64,000 nucleotides of DNA from the NCBI GenBank assembly GCA_020002185.1, contig CM034544.1:32498892-32562891 (forward strand). Reading direction: 5' to 3'. This stretch comes from Paraescarpia echinospica (Eukaryota > Annelida > Polychaeta > Sabellida > Siboglinidae). Positions 52,310 to 63,354 of this stretch are shown here, piece by piece. The notes beneath the pieces are model-generated. The model ran no database searches. It worked only from the letters and a program-made list of their open reading frames with translations, and had not been told where the DNA came from. Position numbers and translations under genes: made by a program. Within the stretch, counting starts at the first letter, position 1. Each line of letters begins with the position of its first letter.

Positions 52310-52423
52310 ATGTGGATGAATGCCAAAGCAAACCTTGCCTGAAAGGTGGGACATGCGAGGATGCAGTCGACTCGTACACCTGTTTGTGCGCGCTTGGCTA
52401 CACAGATCCGCAGTGTTCTTCAG
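52310..52423 (+). CDS. Exon B9: calcium-binding EGF
   Basis: N to K after cysteine 2 (CLKGGTC). Confidence 0.86.
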
Positions 52424-52662
52424 GTGCGGTTTCTTTTTGTTGTCAACATGCAATAGGATATTTTTCATTCTTGATTGTAAATATATATTAAAGATTAAAA
52501 ACACGCTTTGAAGTACGAAACTGTAAAACGTATATTAGCGATATGTGTATATGTATGTATGATGACCTTCTTTACTCAACGATCATGTTTTTCTGCCTAA
52601 TCCGATTGCATTATATATTAGTACATTTCTTTTATGAATCAAATTTGTGTTTCCTATTGCAG

Positions 52663-52782
52663 AAATCAAAGAATGCAGAAGCAATCCATGCGAAAATGGT
52701 GGTACATGTGTAAATAAACTTAACCGTTACACGTGTGATTGCGGCAATTCTGGATTTTTTGGGGGTTTTCACTGTGAACAAG
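52663..52782 (+). CDS. Exon C9: calcium-binding EGF, one codon longer
   Basis: Three extra bases in a T/G run give GFFGGF instead of GFGGF, keeping frame. D to N (CVNKL, still fits the hydroxylation pattern) and G to R (LNRY). Confidence 0.83.
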
Positions 52783-53173
52783 GTTTGAACAAATTCCGTA
52801 ACTATGGCGATTGGCATAAAGTGTATATCTCTGAAATATATTTTCAATTGATTTATTATATGTCTTTGGTAATATTTTTAAATTGAGGATTGCTTTTTAA
52901 ATAGCAGTTTATACTGCTGTGTGGGAACAGTTGCACTTGCTTTGTTGACTTATCAGTAAAACGTATTGTCGTCAAATGCAATTGTTACGGACGACTTTGC
53001 GAAGTTTTACATAGGGTTGTTATGCAAAATAGAATGAAAGAAGATGTGTGTCGCATAGTGTGTATGACATGGTTCGAATGTGAAAATAACATCTAAATGA
53101 GAAACACTTTCTACTCATTGACTGTAAATGTGTGTGCTAATAAAACAACCGTTTATACTTACCATCAAAGCAG

Positions 53174-53401
53174 CGTCAACAATTACACCGGCAATAACAA
53201 CCATAACAAAACGAACGACAACATCACCAAAAACGACGGCAACCACAACAAGTACGGCAACAACTACTGCAACAGTTGCAACTGCGTCATCAAAAACTAC
53301 AACAGCATCGACCGGAGGAGAGACAACGTCTGAAGAACCGCCACCATCGACAGAATTATTTTCATCGTCAACTGAACCGTCTGTTCATGGCTTGTTTCCG
53401 G
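53174..53401 (+). CDS. Exon D11: mucin-like segment
   Basis: Short-unit form with TVAT, as in D10. Confidence 0.77.
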
Positions 53402-53597
53402 GTACGTGTATTTTATATGTCAGTATAAATGGCAAGGTGTCACAGTTGGCAAATTGTATGTTCAGGCAACCTTATATTCAGCATTCTTGCCAATGTTGAA
53501 TATTCTAGGTAATATGTCGAATCCACCGCTGTACACATGATACAAGCTAATACAAGGTTGATGCTGTAATGTTAATTAAATCAACATCGTACAGAGA

Positions 53598-55171
53598 TCT
53601 CAACAATCACCTTGATATGAACACATTGCGTGATCCGTTTAAATGAGCATACCGGCATGGCCACTCGACGAGACGGCGCTCCTGTGAGTCAAGAAAGACA
53701 TCGCCGCGGCGCTGAATAGAAAGTGCAAGACTGTTCTCGTGATGTTAGATTTGTTCATCGCATTCGAAAAAATTAATCACAATTGATCTCTTGATGATTC
53801 GAGGGAACACTCGTTCGGCATCACAGACTCGGCACTTGCAGTCGTATATAACTGAACGTCATAAGAAAGTCGCCGTGGACAACACAACGTCGACTGGTTG
53901 TGTTTTGAAATGTGGCGTCCCAAAAGGGTCTGTGCTTGGGCCAATATTATGGTGCTGATACACAAGACCTAACAGCGACATCGTTGCACGACACGGCATG
54001 CAATACCATTGTTGTGCGGATGACACGGAAATTTATATGACAGTTGAGCAACACCAACCACTCACTGCAGCAATAACGAAGATTGAACAATGTGTAGCGG
54101 AGGTGACCGACTGGCTTGAACAAAACTAGCTTAAGATAAACACCCAGAAGTCAGAGGCAGTCGTCTTCCTCAACTCAAGACAGCGAAACGATTTGCCCTC
54201 CGATATTTCCGTGACAATTGGCGGACATCGGGTTGTGCCGAAGACATCCGTACGCAACCTTGGAGTCATACACGACAGGGTTCTAACTATGGAAGCACAG
54301 GATGCACAGATAGCAAATTCGTGCTACCATCAGATTCGCAACATTGAACACATTCGGCGAAGCATCACTGATGATGCATGCAAAACCCTGATGCACGCGC
54401 TCGAGACTTCACGCCTAGATTATGCAAATTTATTACTCTATGGCCTACCGCAGACGATGCGTGTAAAACAAAGTGTGAAAACTGCGCAGCCCACCTCGTG
54501 TGCGGTACGAGGAAGTAAGACAACGTCACTCCAGTGCTGCCGCAATTGGTTACCTGTTTGTATGCGCCCGACATATAACGTGCTTGTATGTGTGTACTCT
54601 GTGATGCATGACCTGGCACCGATTTATATCGCGCAGTTACTAAACCGACATCAACCGAATCGGCAACTGAGATCGGCTTCTTTGCCACTACTGTCAGTAC
54701 CGCCTTCACAGACGATCACTCGTTTTGTTGTGTCTGCAGGAAGTCTAAGAAACAGACTGCCGGACTGTGTCAGGATAGTAAAAACACAGCCAGACTTCAA
54801 AACACTTCTTAAAACACACCTTTTTAGAGAAGCGTCTCTATGATATGATCACGTGGACTTTATTGAATGCACTTACCTAAATTTAATGTAATTATTATTT
54901 AAAAATTATTTATTACATTTTAATTTACTTATTTATTTCATATTTCTTTAATATTTATTATATCAATTATAATTGTTTATACATGAAGGTTTAACAATAA
55001 TGTAATGAATATTTTGTTTGTTTTTGTATAATATATATTTTAGAATTATTTTTATTCCTATCTATCATACATATCTAAATTGTTACGTGCACTTGTATGA
55101 AAAGCACCTGAGAGCAATCTGGTTGTTGATTCGGGCGCTATGCAAATAAATTGTATAGTAACTATTATTAT
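53598..55171 (+). mobile_element. Dead LINE R10, short type
   Basis: Near-copy of R9, including the TGA in the GPILWC region and the DLAPIYIAQ variant. The C-terminal frame is open at 54193-54843. Confidence 0.84.
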
Positions 55172-55485
55172 CCGAATCAGATGAATTTTTTTGGTTAATG
55201 TTACTCCTTCGGAAATTACTTCGACTGTCCTAGTGCGTCATATTGTTAGATAGATGCAGCCGACCGTAAATCGAGATTTGACTTGATGTGTTTGTACATC
55301 ACACACCTGGATTCGCTAAACTGCAGCACGACTAATATAGCTCGTGTAATACTATGCGTATGTTCAGTTAGACACACGTCTGATAAACCTAACTCAAAAC
55401 AGGAGTAGTATATTTGCTGTACACGATACATACCTGAGCGAGATCGTCTCCATATAATTATTGTGTACTGTATTTTTTTTTTCAG

Positions 55486-55605
55486 ATGTAGGTTTGTGCA
55501 AAACGAAACTTTGCGAAAACGGCGGAACGTGTTTTGGCGATAATTACGGCTCTATCTACAGGTGTCTGTGCCCTGCGGGTTACAATGGAAATGATTGCAA
55601 TTTTG
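55486..55605 (+). CDS. Exon A10: EGF-like domain
   Basis: CKTKLC combines the long-unit K with the short-unit L. D to Y in GDNYGS. Confidence 0.87.
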
Positions 55606-55912
55606 GTAAGTGTATATCTTAAGCCCTGCATCAATGGATATGAACAATTCATTAATGTGATTTTATTGCTCTTTCTCTTACCATCACAGTATTGATTAAT
55701 TATTTATTTTTGCACTTCCAATAAATTGTGCTGTATTTAGAAATATTATACTATTTGATTGTGGAAATAAACTGCCTATTTACGGTCTGGTCGACAGATT
55801 GATTGATTGAATGAAATGTGTAAGATTAATTTAAGCCATAGCAGTGCAATACTTGCCAATTCATTGATGATAATAGATTATTTGATGTATTGCTCCTTTC
55901 GTCGATGTGTAG

Positions 55913-56026
55913 ATGTGGATGAATGCCAAAGCAAGCCTTGCCTGAACGGTGGGACATGCGAGGATGCAGTCGACTCGTACACCTGTTTGTGCGCGCTTGG
56001 CTACACAGATCCGCAGTGTTCTTCAG
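55913..56026 (+). CDS. Exon B10: calcium-binding EGF
   Basis: Protein identical to B1. Confidence 0.88.
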
Positions 56027-56265
56027 GTGCGGTTTCTTTTTGTTGTCAACATGCAATAGGATATTTTTCATTCTTGATGGTAAATATATATTAAAGATTA
56101 AAAACACGCTTTGAAGTACGAAACTGTAAAACGTATATTAGCGATATGTGTATATGTATGTATGATGACCTTCTCTACTCAACGATCATGTTTTTCTGCC
56201 TAATCCGATTGCATTATATATTAGTACATTTCTTTTATGAATCAAATTTGTGTTTCCTATTGCAG

Positions 56266-56382
56266 AAATCAAAGAATGCAGAAGCAATCCATGCGAAAAT
56301 GGTGGTACATGTGTAGATAAACTTAACGGTTACACGTGTGATTGCGGCAATTCTGGATTTGGTGGTTTTCACTGTGAACAAG
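56266..56382 (+). CDS. Exon C10: calcium-binding EGF
   Basis: Short-unit form as C7. Confidence 0.85.
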
Positions 56383-56773
56383 GTTTGAACAAATTCCGTA
56401 ACTATGGCGATTGGCATAAAGTGTATATCTCTGAAATATATTTTCAATTGATTTATTATATGTCTTTGGTAATATTTTTAAATTGAAGATTGCTTTTTAA
56501 ATAGCAGTTTATACTGCTGTGTGGGAACAGTTGCACTTGCTTTGTTGACTTATCAGTAAAACGTATTGTCGTCAAATGCAATTGTTACGGACGACTTTGC
56601 GAAGTTTTACACAGGGTTGTTATGCAAAATAGAATGAAAGAAGATGTGTGTCGCATAGTGTGTATGACATGGTTCGAATGTGAAAATAACATATAAATGA
56701 GAAACACTTTATATTCATTGACGATAAATGTATGTGCTAATAAAACAAACGTTTAAACTTGCCATCAAAGCAG

Positions 56774-57001
56774 CGTCAACAACTACACCAGCAATAACAG
56801 CCATAACAAAACGAACGAAAATATCACCAAAAACGACGGCAACCACAACAAGTACGGCAACAACTACTGCAACAGTTACAACTGCGTCTTCAAAAACTAC
56901 AACAGCATCGACCGGAGGAGAGACAACGTCTGAAGAACCGCCACCATCGACAGAATTATTTTCATCGTCAACTGAACCGTCTGTGCATGGCTTGTTTCCG
57001 G
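56774..57001 (+). CDS. Exon D12: mucin-like segment
   Basis: Private changes: PAITAIT and KRTKIS. Otherwise a mixture of long- and short-unit residues, with SSKTTT of the short form. Confidence 0.77.
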
Positions 57002-57197
57002 GTACGTGTATTTTATATGTCAGTATAAATGGCAAGGTGTCACAGTTGGCAAATTGTATGTTCAGACAATCTTATATTCAGCATTCTTGCCAATGTTGAA
57101 TATTCTAGGTAATATGTCGAATCCATCGCTGTACACATGATATAAGCTAATACAAGGTTGATGCTGTAATGTTAATTAAATCAACATCGTACAGAGA

Positions 57198-58692
57198 TCT
57201 CAACAATCACCTTGATATGAACACATTGCGTGATCCTTTTAAATGAGCATACCGGCATTGCCACTCGACGAGACGGCGCTCCTGTGAGTCAAGAATGACA
57301 TCGCCGCGGCGCTGGATAGAAAGTGCAAGACTGTTCTCGTGATGTTAGATTTGTTCAGCGCATTCGAAAAAATTAATCACAATTGATTTCTTGATGATTC
57401 GAGGGAACACTCGTTCGGCATCACAGACTCGGCACTTGCAGTAGTATATCACTGAACGTCATTAGAAAGTTGCCGTGGACAGCACAACGTCGACTCGTTG
57501 TGTTTTGAAATGTGGCGTCCCAAAAGGGTGTGTGGTTGGGCCAATATTACGCTGCTTATACACAAGACCTAACAGCGACATCGTTGCACGACACGGCATG
57601 CAATACCATTGTTATACGGATATCACGGAAATTTACATGACAGTTGAGCAAGAACACCCAGAAGTCAGAGGCAGTCGTCTTCCTCACCTCAAGACAGCGA
57701 AACGATTTACCCTCTGATATTTCCGTGACAATTTGCGGACATCGTGTTGTGCCGAAGTCATCCGTACGCAACCTTGGAGTCATACTTGACAGAGTTCTAA
57801 CTATGGAAGCACAGTATGCACAGGTAGCATAGTCGTGCTACCATCAGAGTCACAACATTGAACACATTCGGCGAAGCATCACTGATGATGCATGCAAAAC
57901 CTTTGTGCACGCGCTCGTGACTTCACGCCTCGATTATGCAAATGTATTACTCTATGGCCTACCGCAGACGATGCTTGTAAAACAAAGTGTGAAAACTGCG
58001 CAGCCCACCTCGTGTGCGGTACGAGGAAGTAAGACCACGTCACTCCAGTGCTGCCGCACTTACATTGGTTACCTGTTTGTGTGCTCCCGACATATAAGGT
58101 GCTTGTATGTGTGTACTCTGTGATGCATGACCTGGCACCGAGTTATATCGCGCAGATACTAAACCGACAACAACCGAATCGGCAACTGAGATCGGCTTCT
58201 TTGCCTTTACTGTCAGTACCGCCTTCGGAGACGATCACTCGTTTTGTTTTGTCTGCAGGAAGTCTAAGAAACAGACTGGCGGACTGTGTCAGGATAACAA
58301 AAACACAGCCAGAGTTCAAAACACTTCTCTTAAAACACACCTTTTTGAGAAGCGTTTCTGTGATATGATCACGTGGACTTCATGAAATGCACTTACCTAA
58401 ATTTTATGTAATTATTATTTAAAAATTATTTATTACATTTTAATTTACTTATTTATTTTATATTTCTTTAATACGTATTATATCAATTATAATTGTTTGT
58501 ACATGAAGGTTTAATAATAATGTAATGAATATTTTAGTTGTTATTGTATAATATATATTTTAGAATTATTTTTATTCCTATCTATCATACATTTCTAAAT
58601 TGTTACGTGCACTTGTATGTAAAGCAACTGAGAGCAATCTGGTTGTTGATTCGGGCGCTATGCAAATAAATTGTATAGTAATTATTATTATT
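57198..58692 (+). mobile_element. Dead LINE R11, short type
   Basis: It carries the common short-type scar and a further loss of about 87 bases near 57650 (TTGAGCAAG joined to AACACCC), which explains the 3520-base unit. The C-terminal RT reads LRNRLADCVR. It differs from R7-R10 at many sites. Confidence 0.84.
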
Positions 58693-59005
58693 CGAATCAG
58701 AGGAATTAATTTGGTTAATGCTACTACTTCGGAAATTACTTCGACTGTCCTAGTGCGGCATATTGTTAGATAGATGCAGCGGACCGTAAATCGAGATTTG
58801 ACTTGATGTGTTTGTTCATCACACACCTGGATTCGTTAAACTGCAGCACGACTAATATAGCTCGTGTAATACTATGCGTATGTTCAGTTAGACACACGTC
58901 TGATAAACCAAACTCAAAACAGGAGTAGTATATTTCCTGTACACGATACATACCTGAGCGAGATCGTCTTCATATAATTATTGTGTACTGTCTTTTTTAT
59001 TTCAG

Positions 59006-59125
59006 ATGTAGGTTTATGCCAAACGAAACGTTGCGAAAACGGCGGAACGTGTTTTGGCGATAATGACGGCTCTATTTACAGGTGTCTGTGCCTTGCGGGT
59101 TACAATGGAAATGATTGCACTTTTG
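59006..59125 (+). CDS. Exon A11: EGF-like domain
   Basis: CQTKRC with GTCFG, intermediate between the two forms. P to L (LCLAGY) and N to T (DCTF). Confidence 0.87.
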
Positions 59126-59433
59126 GTAAGTGTATATCTTAAGCCCTGCTTCAATGGATATGAACAATTCATTAATGTGATTTTATTGCTCTTTCTCTTA
59201 CCATCACAATATTGATTAATTATTTATTTTTTGCACTTCCAATAATTTGTGCTGTATTTAGAAATATTATACTATTTGGTTGGGGAAATAAACTGCCTAT
59301 TTAAGGTCTGGTCGACAGATTGATTGATTGAATGAAATGTGTAAGATTAATTTAAGCCATAGCAGTGCAATACTTGCCAATTCATTGATGATAATAAATT
59401 AGTTGATGTATTGCTCCTTTCGTCGATGTGTAG

Positions 59434-59547
59434 ATGTGGATGAATGCCAAAGCAAGCCTTGCCTGAACGGTGGGACATGCGTGGATGCAGTCGACTCGTA
59501 CACCTGTTTGTGCGCGCTTGGCTACACAGATCCGCAGTGTTCTTCAG
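59434..59547 (+). CDS. Exon B11: calcium-binding EGF
   Basis: E to V after cysteine 3 ([10 protein letters not shown]); the hydroxylation pattern is kept. Confidence 0.87.
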
Positions 59548-59786
59548 GTGCGGTTTCTTTTTGTTGTCAACATGCAATAGGATATTTTTCATTCTTGATT
59601 GCAAATATATATTAAAGATTAAAAACACGCTTTGAAGTACGAAACTGGAAAACATATATTAGCGATATGTGTATATGCGTATATGATGACCTTCTCTACT
59701 CAACGATCATGTTTTTCTGCCTAATCCGATTGCATTATATATTAGTACATTTCTTTTATGAATCAAATTTGTGTTTCCTATTGCAG

Positions 59787-59903
59787 AAATCAAAGAATGC
59801 AGAAGCAATCCATGCGAAAATGGTGGTACATGTATAGATAAACTTAACGGTTACACGTGTGATTGCGGCAATTCTGGATTTGGTGGTTTTCACTGTGAAC
59901 AAG
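59787..59903 (+). CDS. Exon C11: calcium-binding EGF
   Basis: Short-unit form with V to I (CIDKL). Confidence 0.85.
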
Positions 59904-60294
59904 GTTTGAACAAATTCCGTAACTATGGCGATTGGCATCTAGTGTATATCTCTGAAATATATTTTCAATTGATTTATTATATGTCTTTGGTAATATTTTT
60001 TAATTGAGGATTGCTTTTTAAATAGCAGTTTATACTGCTGTGTGGGAACAGTTGCACTTGCTTTGTTGACTTATCAGTAAAACGTATTGTCGTCAAATGC
60101 AATTGTTACAGACGACTTTGCGAAGTTTTACATAGGGTTGTTATGCAAAATAGAATGAAAGAAGATGTGTGTCGCATATTGTGTATGACATGGTTCGAAT
60201 GTGAAAATAACATCTAAATGAGAAACACTTTCTACTCATTGACGATAAATGTATGTGCTAATAAAACAAACATTTAAACTTGCCATCAAAGTAG

Positions 60295-60522
60295 CGTCAA
60301 CAACTACACCGGCAATAACAACCACCACAAAACGAACGACAACATCACCAAAAACGACGGCAATCACAACAAGTACGGCAACAACTACTGCAACAGTTAC
60401 AACTGCACCATCAAAAACTACAACAGCATCGACCGGAGGAGAGACAACGTCTGAAGAACCGGCACCATCGACAGAATTATTTTCATCATCAACTGAACCG
60501 TCTGTGCATGGATTGTTTCCGG
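60295..60522 (+). CDS. Exon D13: mucin-like segment
   Basis: Last copy. The acceptor context is AAAGTAG. Changes include TTAITTST, TTAPSKT and EEPAPSTE. The long-unit TTPAITTTT is present. Confidence 0.76.
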
Positions 60523-61367
60523 GTACGTGTAATTTATATGTCAGTATAAGTGGCAAGGTGTCACAGTTGGCAAATTGTATGTTCAGGCAACCCTATATTC
60601 TGCATTCGTGCCAATGTTGAATATTATAGGTAATATGTTGAGTCCACCGCTGTACACATGATATAAGCTAATACAAAGTTGATGTTGTAATGTTAATTAA
60701 ATCAACATCGTACTGAGGGTCAATACACTGTGCTTTGTATATGAAACATATTGTTCAGCTCATAAAAAGGAATGTGCCAAAATCGTGTGACAAGCGATGT
60801 GTTCCACTGATGCTGTTGTTTCATAAGTATACATCGAACTTATTACGTGCATTACCAATAGTGATGACGTTGCGGATTTAAGTTATTTGTGAACATTTAT
60901 TTATTTGGGCGTGTCAAGCCTGATACAGACTGCAGTGCTGTTCCCTGAAGCGTATACGACTACTATTGCACATTGTCATTAGGTTGTGTCAATTAGATCT
61001 GGAATACTGTCGCTGCTAACGTCACATGGTCTCGATACCACATCGCTCCTCGATTATCTTGATTTTATGTATTTATAAACGTTGGCTGTATCTTGACATT
61101 TTACCTGAATGTGTGCCACTGACCGAACTGCCACGGTCTGGTGTGCATGGCTAGCCATATTCTTGCCATTCTACTTGGAATTATTGCTTACAGCAGGACT
61201 TTATTGATAACCATGGGTAATGGACTTGACCGTGGACATGCCAGTGGAATTTACATCGGGTGTCGACAAGTCAATCGTGCAAGCACTCGCCGCGGTTGAA
61301 GGGCTAGCAGGCTCAAAGAAAGACCAATTCGTGTAGTTGTAAACCGTTGCGGCACGTCGGCTTCCGC

Positions 61368-62811
61368 CAACCGGAAAAGAAGGACATCAACATCCAACCT
61401 CCTTTACGTGAACATTGTCACCACCGTTGTGATCGGGCGTCCGTGAATCGCTAAATTCAATGTGAATTGCATCAACGTACGTTCGGATAAGAATAAAGCG
61501 ATCTCTGTTACTGACGTTGCAATTTTGCAGGACATCGACATTTTAATTCTGACGGAGATGTGACTCGGTAGCGTCATTGATGATTATGTGATCAGAGCGG
61601 TATTTCTATGTGGATACGAATTTCATTCCGTGTCACGACCTGGTCTAAAACGAGGGGGATTTGTGGCTGTGTTGTGCAAGTCAAGCCTGACTATAAAAGC
61701 GATTTCAACTCGCAGAAATTACACTCATTTTGAACATTCAGATTACTATGAAACTGCACGTAGTGTCACCCTCAGGTTGTGTGTCGTGTATCGTCCGCCG
61801 CCATCGAAGCAAAACGGTTTTACCAGCATCGTTTTCTTCGACCACTGGTCTGCGTATTTAGACTACATAATGCTGGATACGCATGATATTATTATCACTG
61901 GCGATTTGAACTTGCACTTGTACATTCCAACAGTACGTACGACGATTTTCCGATACACTCGGCGACCGCGGAAAGAAGCAACTGACCAAAGGTGCTACCC
62001 ACACTAAGGGGCAAATATTGTATGTTGTCATCGTTAGGAATAATACTTGATTAGTACCTGTATTACCAACATTTTATGATTAATGTTTATGCGAACCACA
62101 CGGCAAACCATCCGGAGACCACGTGGCCATAAGTGTTGTGGTAAATGCAAGAAAGCCGGCTGGGGTGCGGAAAAAACTAACTTTTCGAAGATTGTGTCAT
62201 ATATGAGTATTTTTGATTTTTTTTCGAAAATATTACATCTTTGTGAGATTTTGACATTGAAGGACCTGTTCGGGCAACGGTGGAAACATACGACACTGGA
62301 TTACGTCGGATTATCAATCACCCCGCTCCCTTGCACGAGAAAACTGTAAGCTTGCGACCTAACTCGCCGTGATACACCAACGAACTGCGGCGTGAGAAGC
62401 AGAACCGACTGCGAGCGGAATGGACTTGGCTACGTACAGGCCTCGATGTACAACGCCAAGCATATCGGGCTCAGTGAGTGGCCGTAGAACATATGTTACT
62501 CACCGCGAGGCGTAGTTACTACTCCGACAACATTGAGAGTTGTGACAGTGACCAAAAGCAGCTCTTTAAAATTACATAACAACCTAATGGGATACTTTTT
62601 TTGCGAAACTGCCGTTTTGTGTGTGTGTACGAATGATTTGGCTCAACATTTCAGAAACCATTTCGTGAAGAAAGTGAATGATAACCAGCAAAGCATAGTC
62701 CACTGTGGAGGTGATCGGTCATATGTATGGCGGCTGCATTCGGTGACGACTTTGCATTTCGTGGTTTTTCGTTGACACGCTTCACATTATTCACTGAATC
62801 ACACTTCACAT
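61368..62811 (+). mobile_element. Dead LINE R12, terminal long-type copy
   Basis: It has the best-preserved endonuclease frame (61588-62007): CVVYRPPPS is read through where other long copies have a TAA at the Tyr, followed by ITGDLNLHL. The Trp stop (TEM-stop) is still shared. It has about 32 extra bases near 62690 relative to other copies. Homology to the array ends abruptly after CACACTTCACA at about 62811, so most of the RT is missing. Confidence 0.82.
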
Positions 62812-62998
62812 GAATTAATTAATGAAGCGTATTTTTTAATAAACTAAGTTTTTTAATGAAAGCTTTATACTTGGAAAAGACAGGTGTTTGCTTTCTACCT
62901 TGTGAAAGAGTTTCAACGGTTAACATGCATACACGTCCACGTAAAATGGAATGGTAATTGTATAATGTGATCTTACGTGTCTCGTACTGCATTCATAG
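62812..62998 (+). other. Intron after the array
   Basis: AT-rich sequence with no similarity to other units and no feature seen except the acceptor GTACTGCATTCATAG for exon E. Confidence 0.6.
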
Positions 62999-63112
62999 AC
63001 TTGTGCAAGTTTGCTCCTTGCGAAAACGGCGCGACGTGTACTCCTGAAGAATCCGTTACTGCATACAAGTGTCTATGTCATGCCGGTTTCACTGGAAAAC
63101 ACTGCGAATCGG
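62999..63112 (+). CDS. Exon E: EGF-like domain outside the array
   Basis: A 38-codon phase 1-1 exon (DLCKFAPC start, HCES end) with six cysteines in EGF spacing. CENGATC fits the O-fucose consensus. There is no calcium or hydroxylation motif, because the C3-C4 loop is longer. Its donor GTATGT is good. It is clearly diverged from A, B and C and is probably the next exon of the same gene. Confidence 0.78.
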
Positions 63113-63332
63113 GTATGTTGGTCAGCGACCGGTCTGCTACAATATTTTTCCTTTGTCTTACCTCGATCAATAATTGATTGTTATATCCTTATATCAGAGT
63201 GTACTTTTCCAGTTTGCATCCCACTTTCGTTCATACGAGAAAGCGGCTGAGTTCCACTGATGATCACACATCACCATGAGTCTCGTTATATTAGATGTGC
63301 TACTCCTGTAGTCGTTGTCGAATGCAAATTAG
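63113..63332 (+). other. Intron after exon E
   Basis: Nothing recognised before the minus-strand LINE. Confidence 0.55.
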
Positions 63333-63354
63333 TCAAATCAAATCAAATCAAATC
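63333..63354 (-). repeat. GATTT tandem repeat, 3' tail of minus-strand LINE
   Basis: About four copies of AAATC on the plus strand (GATTT on the minus strand) directly follow the L2-like end of the minus-strand element. Confidence 0.85.

Larger units (their letters stand above)
1..62811 (+). repeat. Tandem array of EGF/mucin gene units
   Basis: Unit order is exon A, B, C, D, then a long intron holding a dead LINE, then the next A. Spacing between successive A exons is 5937, 5939, 6154, 6199 and 5925 bases for long units, 4735 across the N gap, then 3597, 3601, 3603 and 3520 for short units. The window opens inside a C-D intron, so the array continues to the left. On the right, homology to the other units stops near 62811, inside the LINE remnant. 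Copies are near-identical within the long block and within the short block and differ visibly between blocks. All four exons are symmetric phase 1-1, so any number of units keeps the reading frame. Confidence 0.93.
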
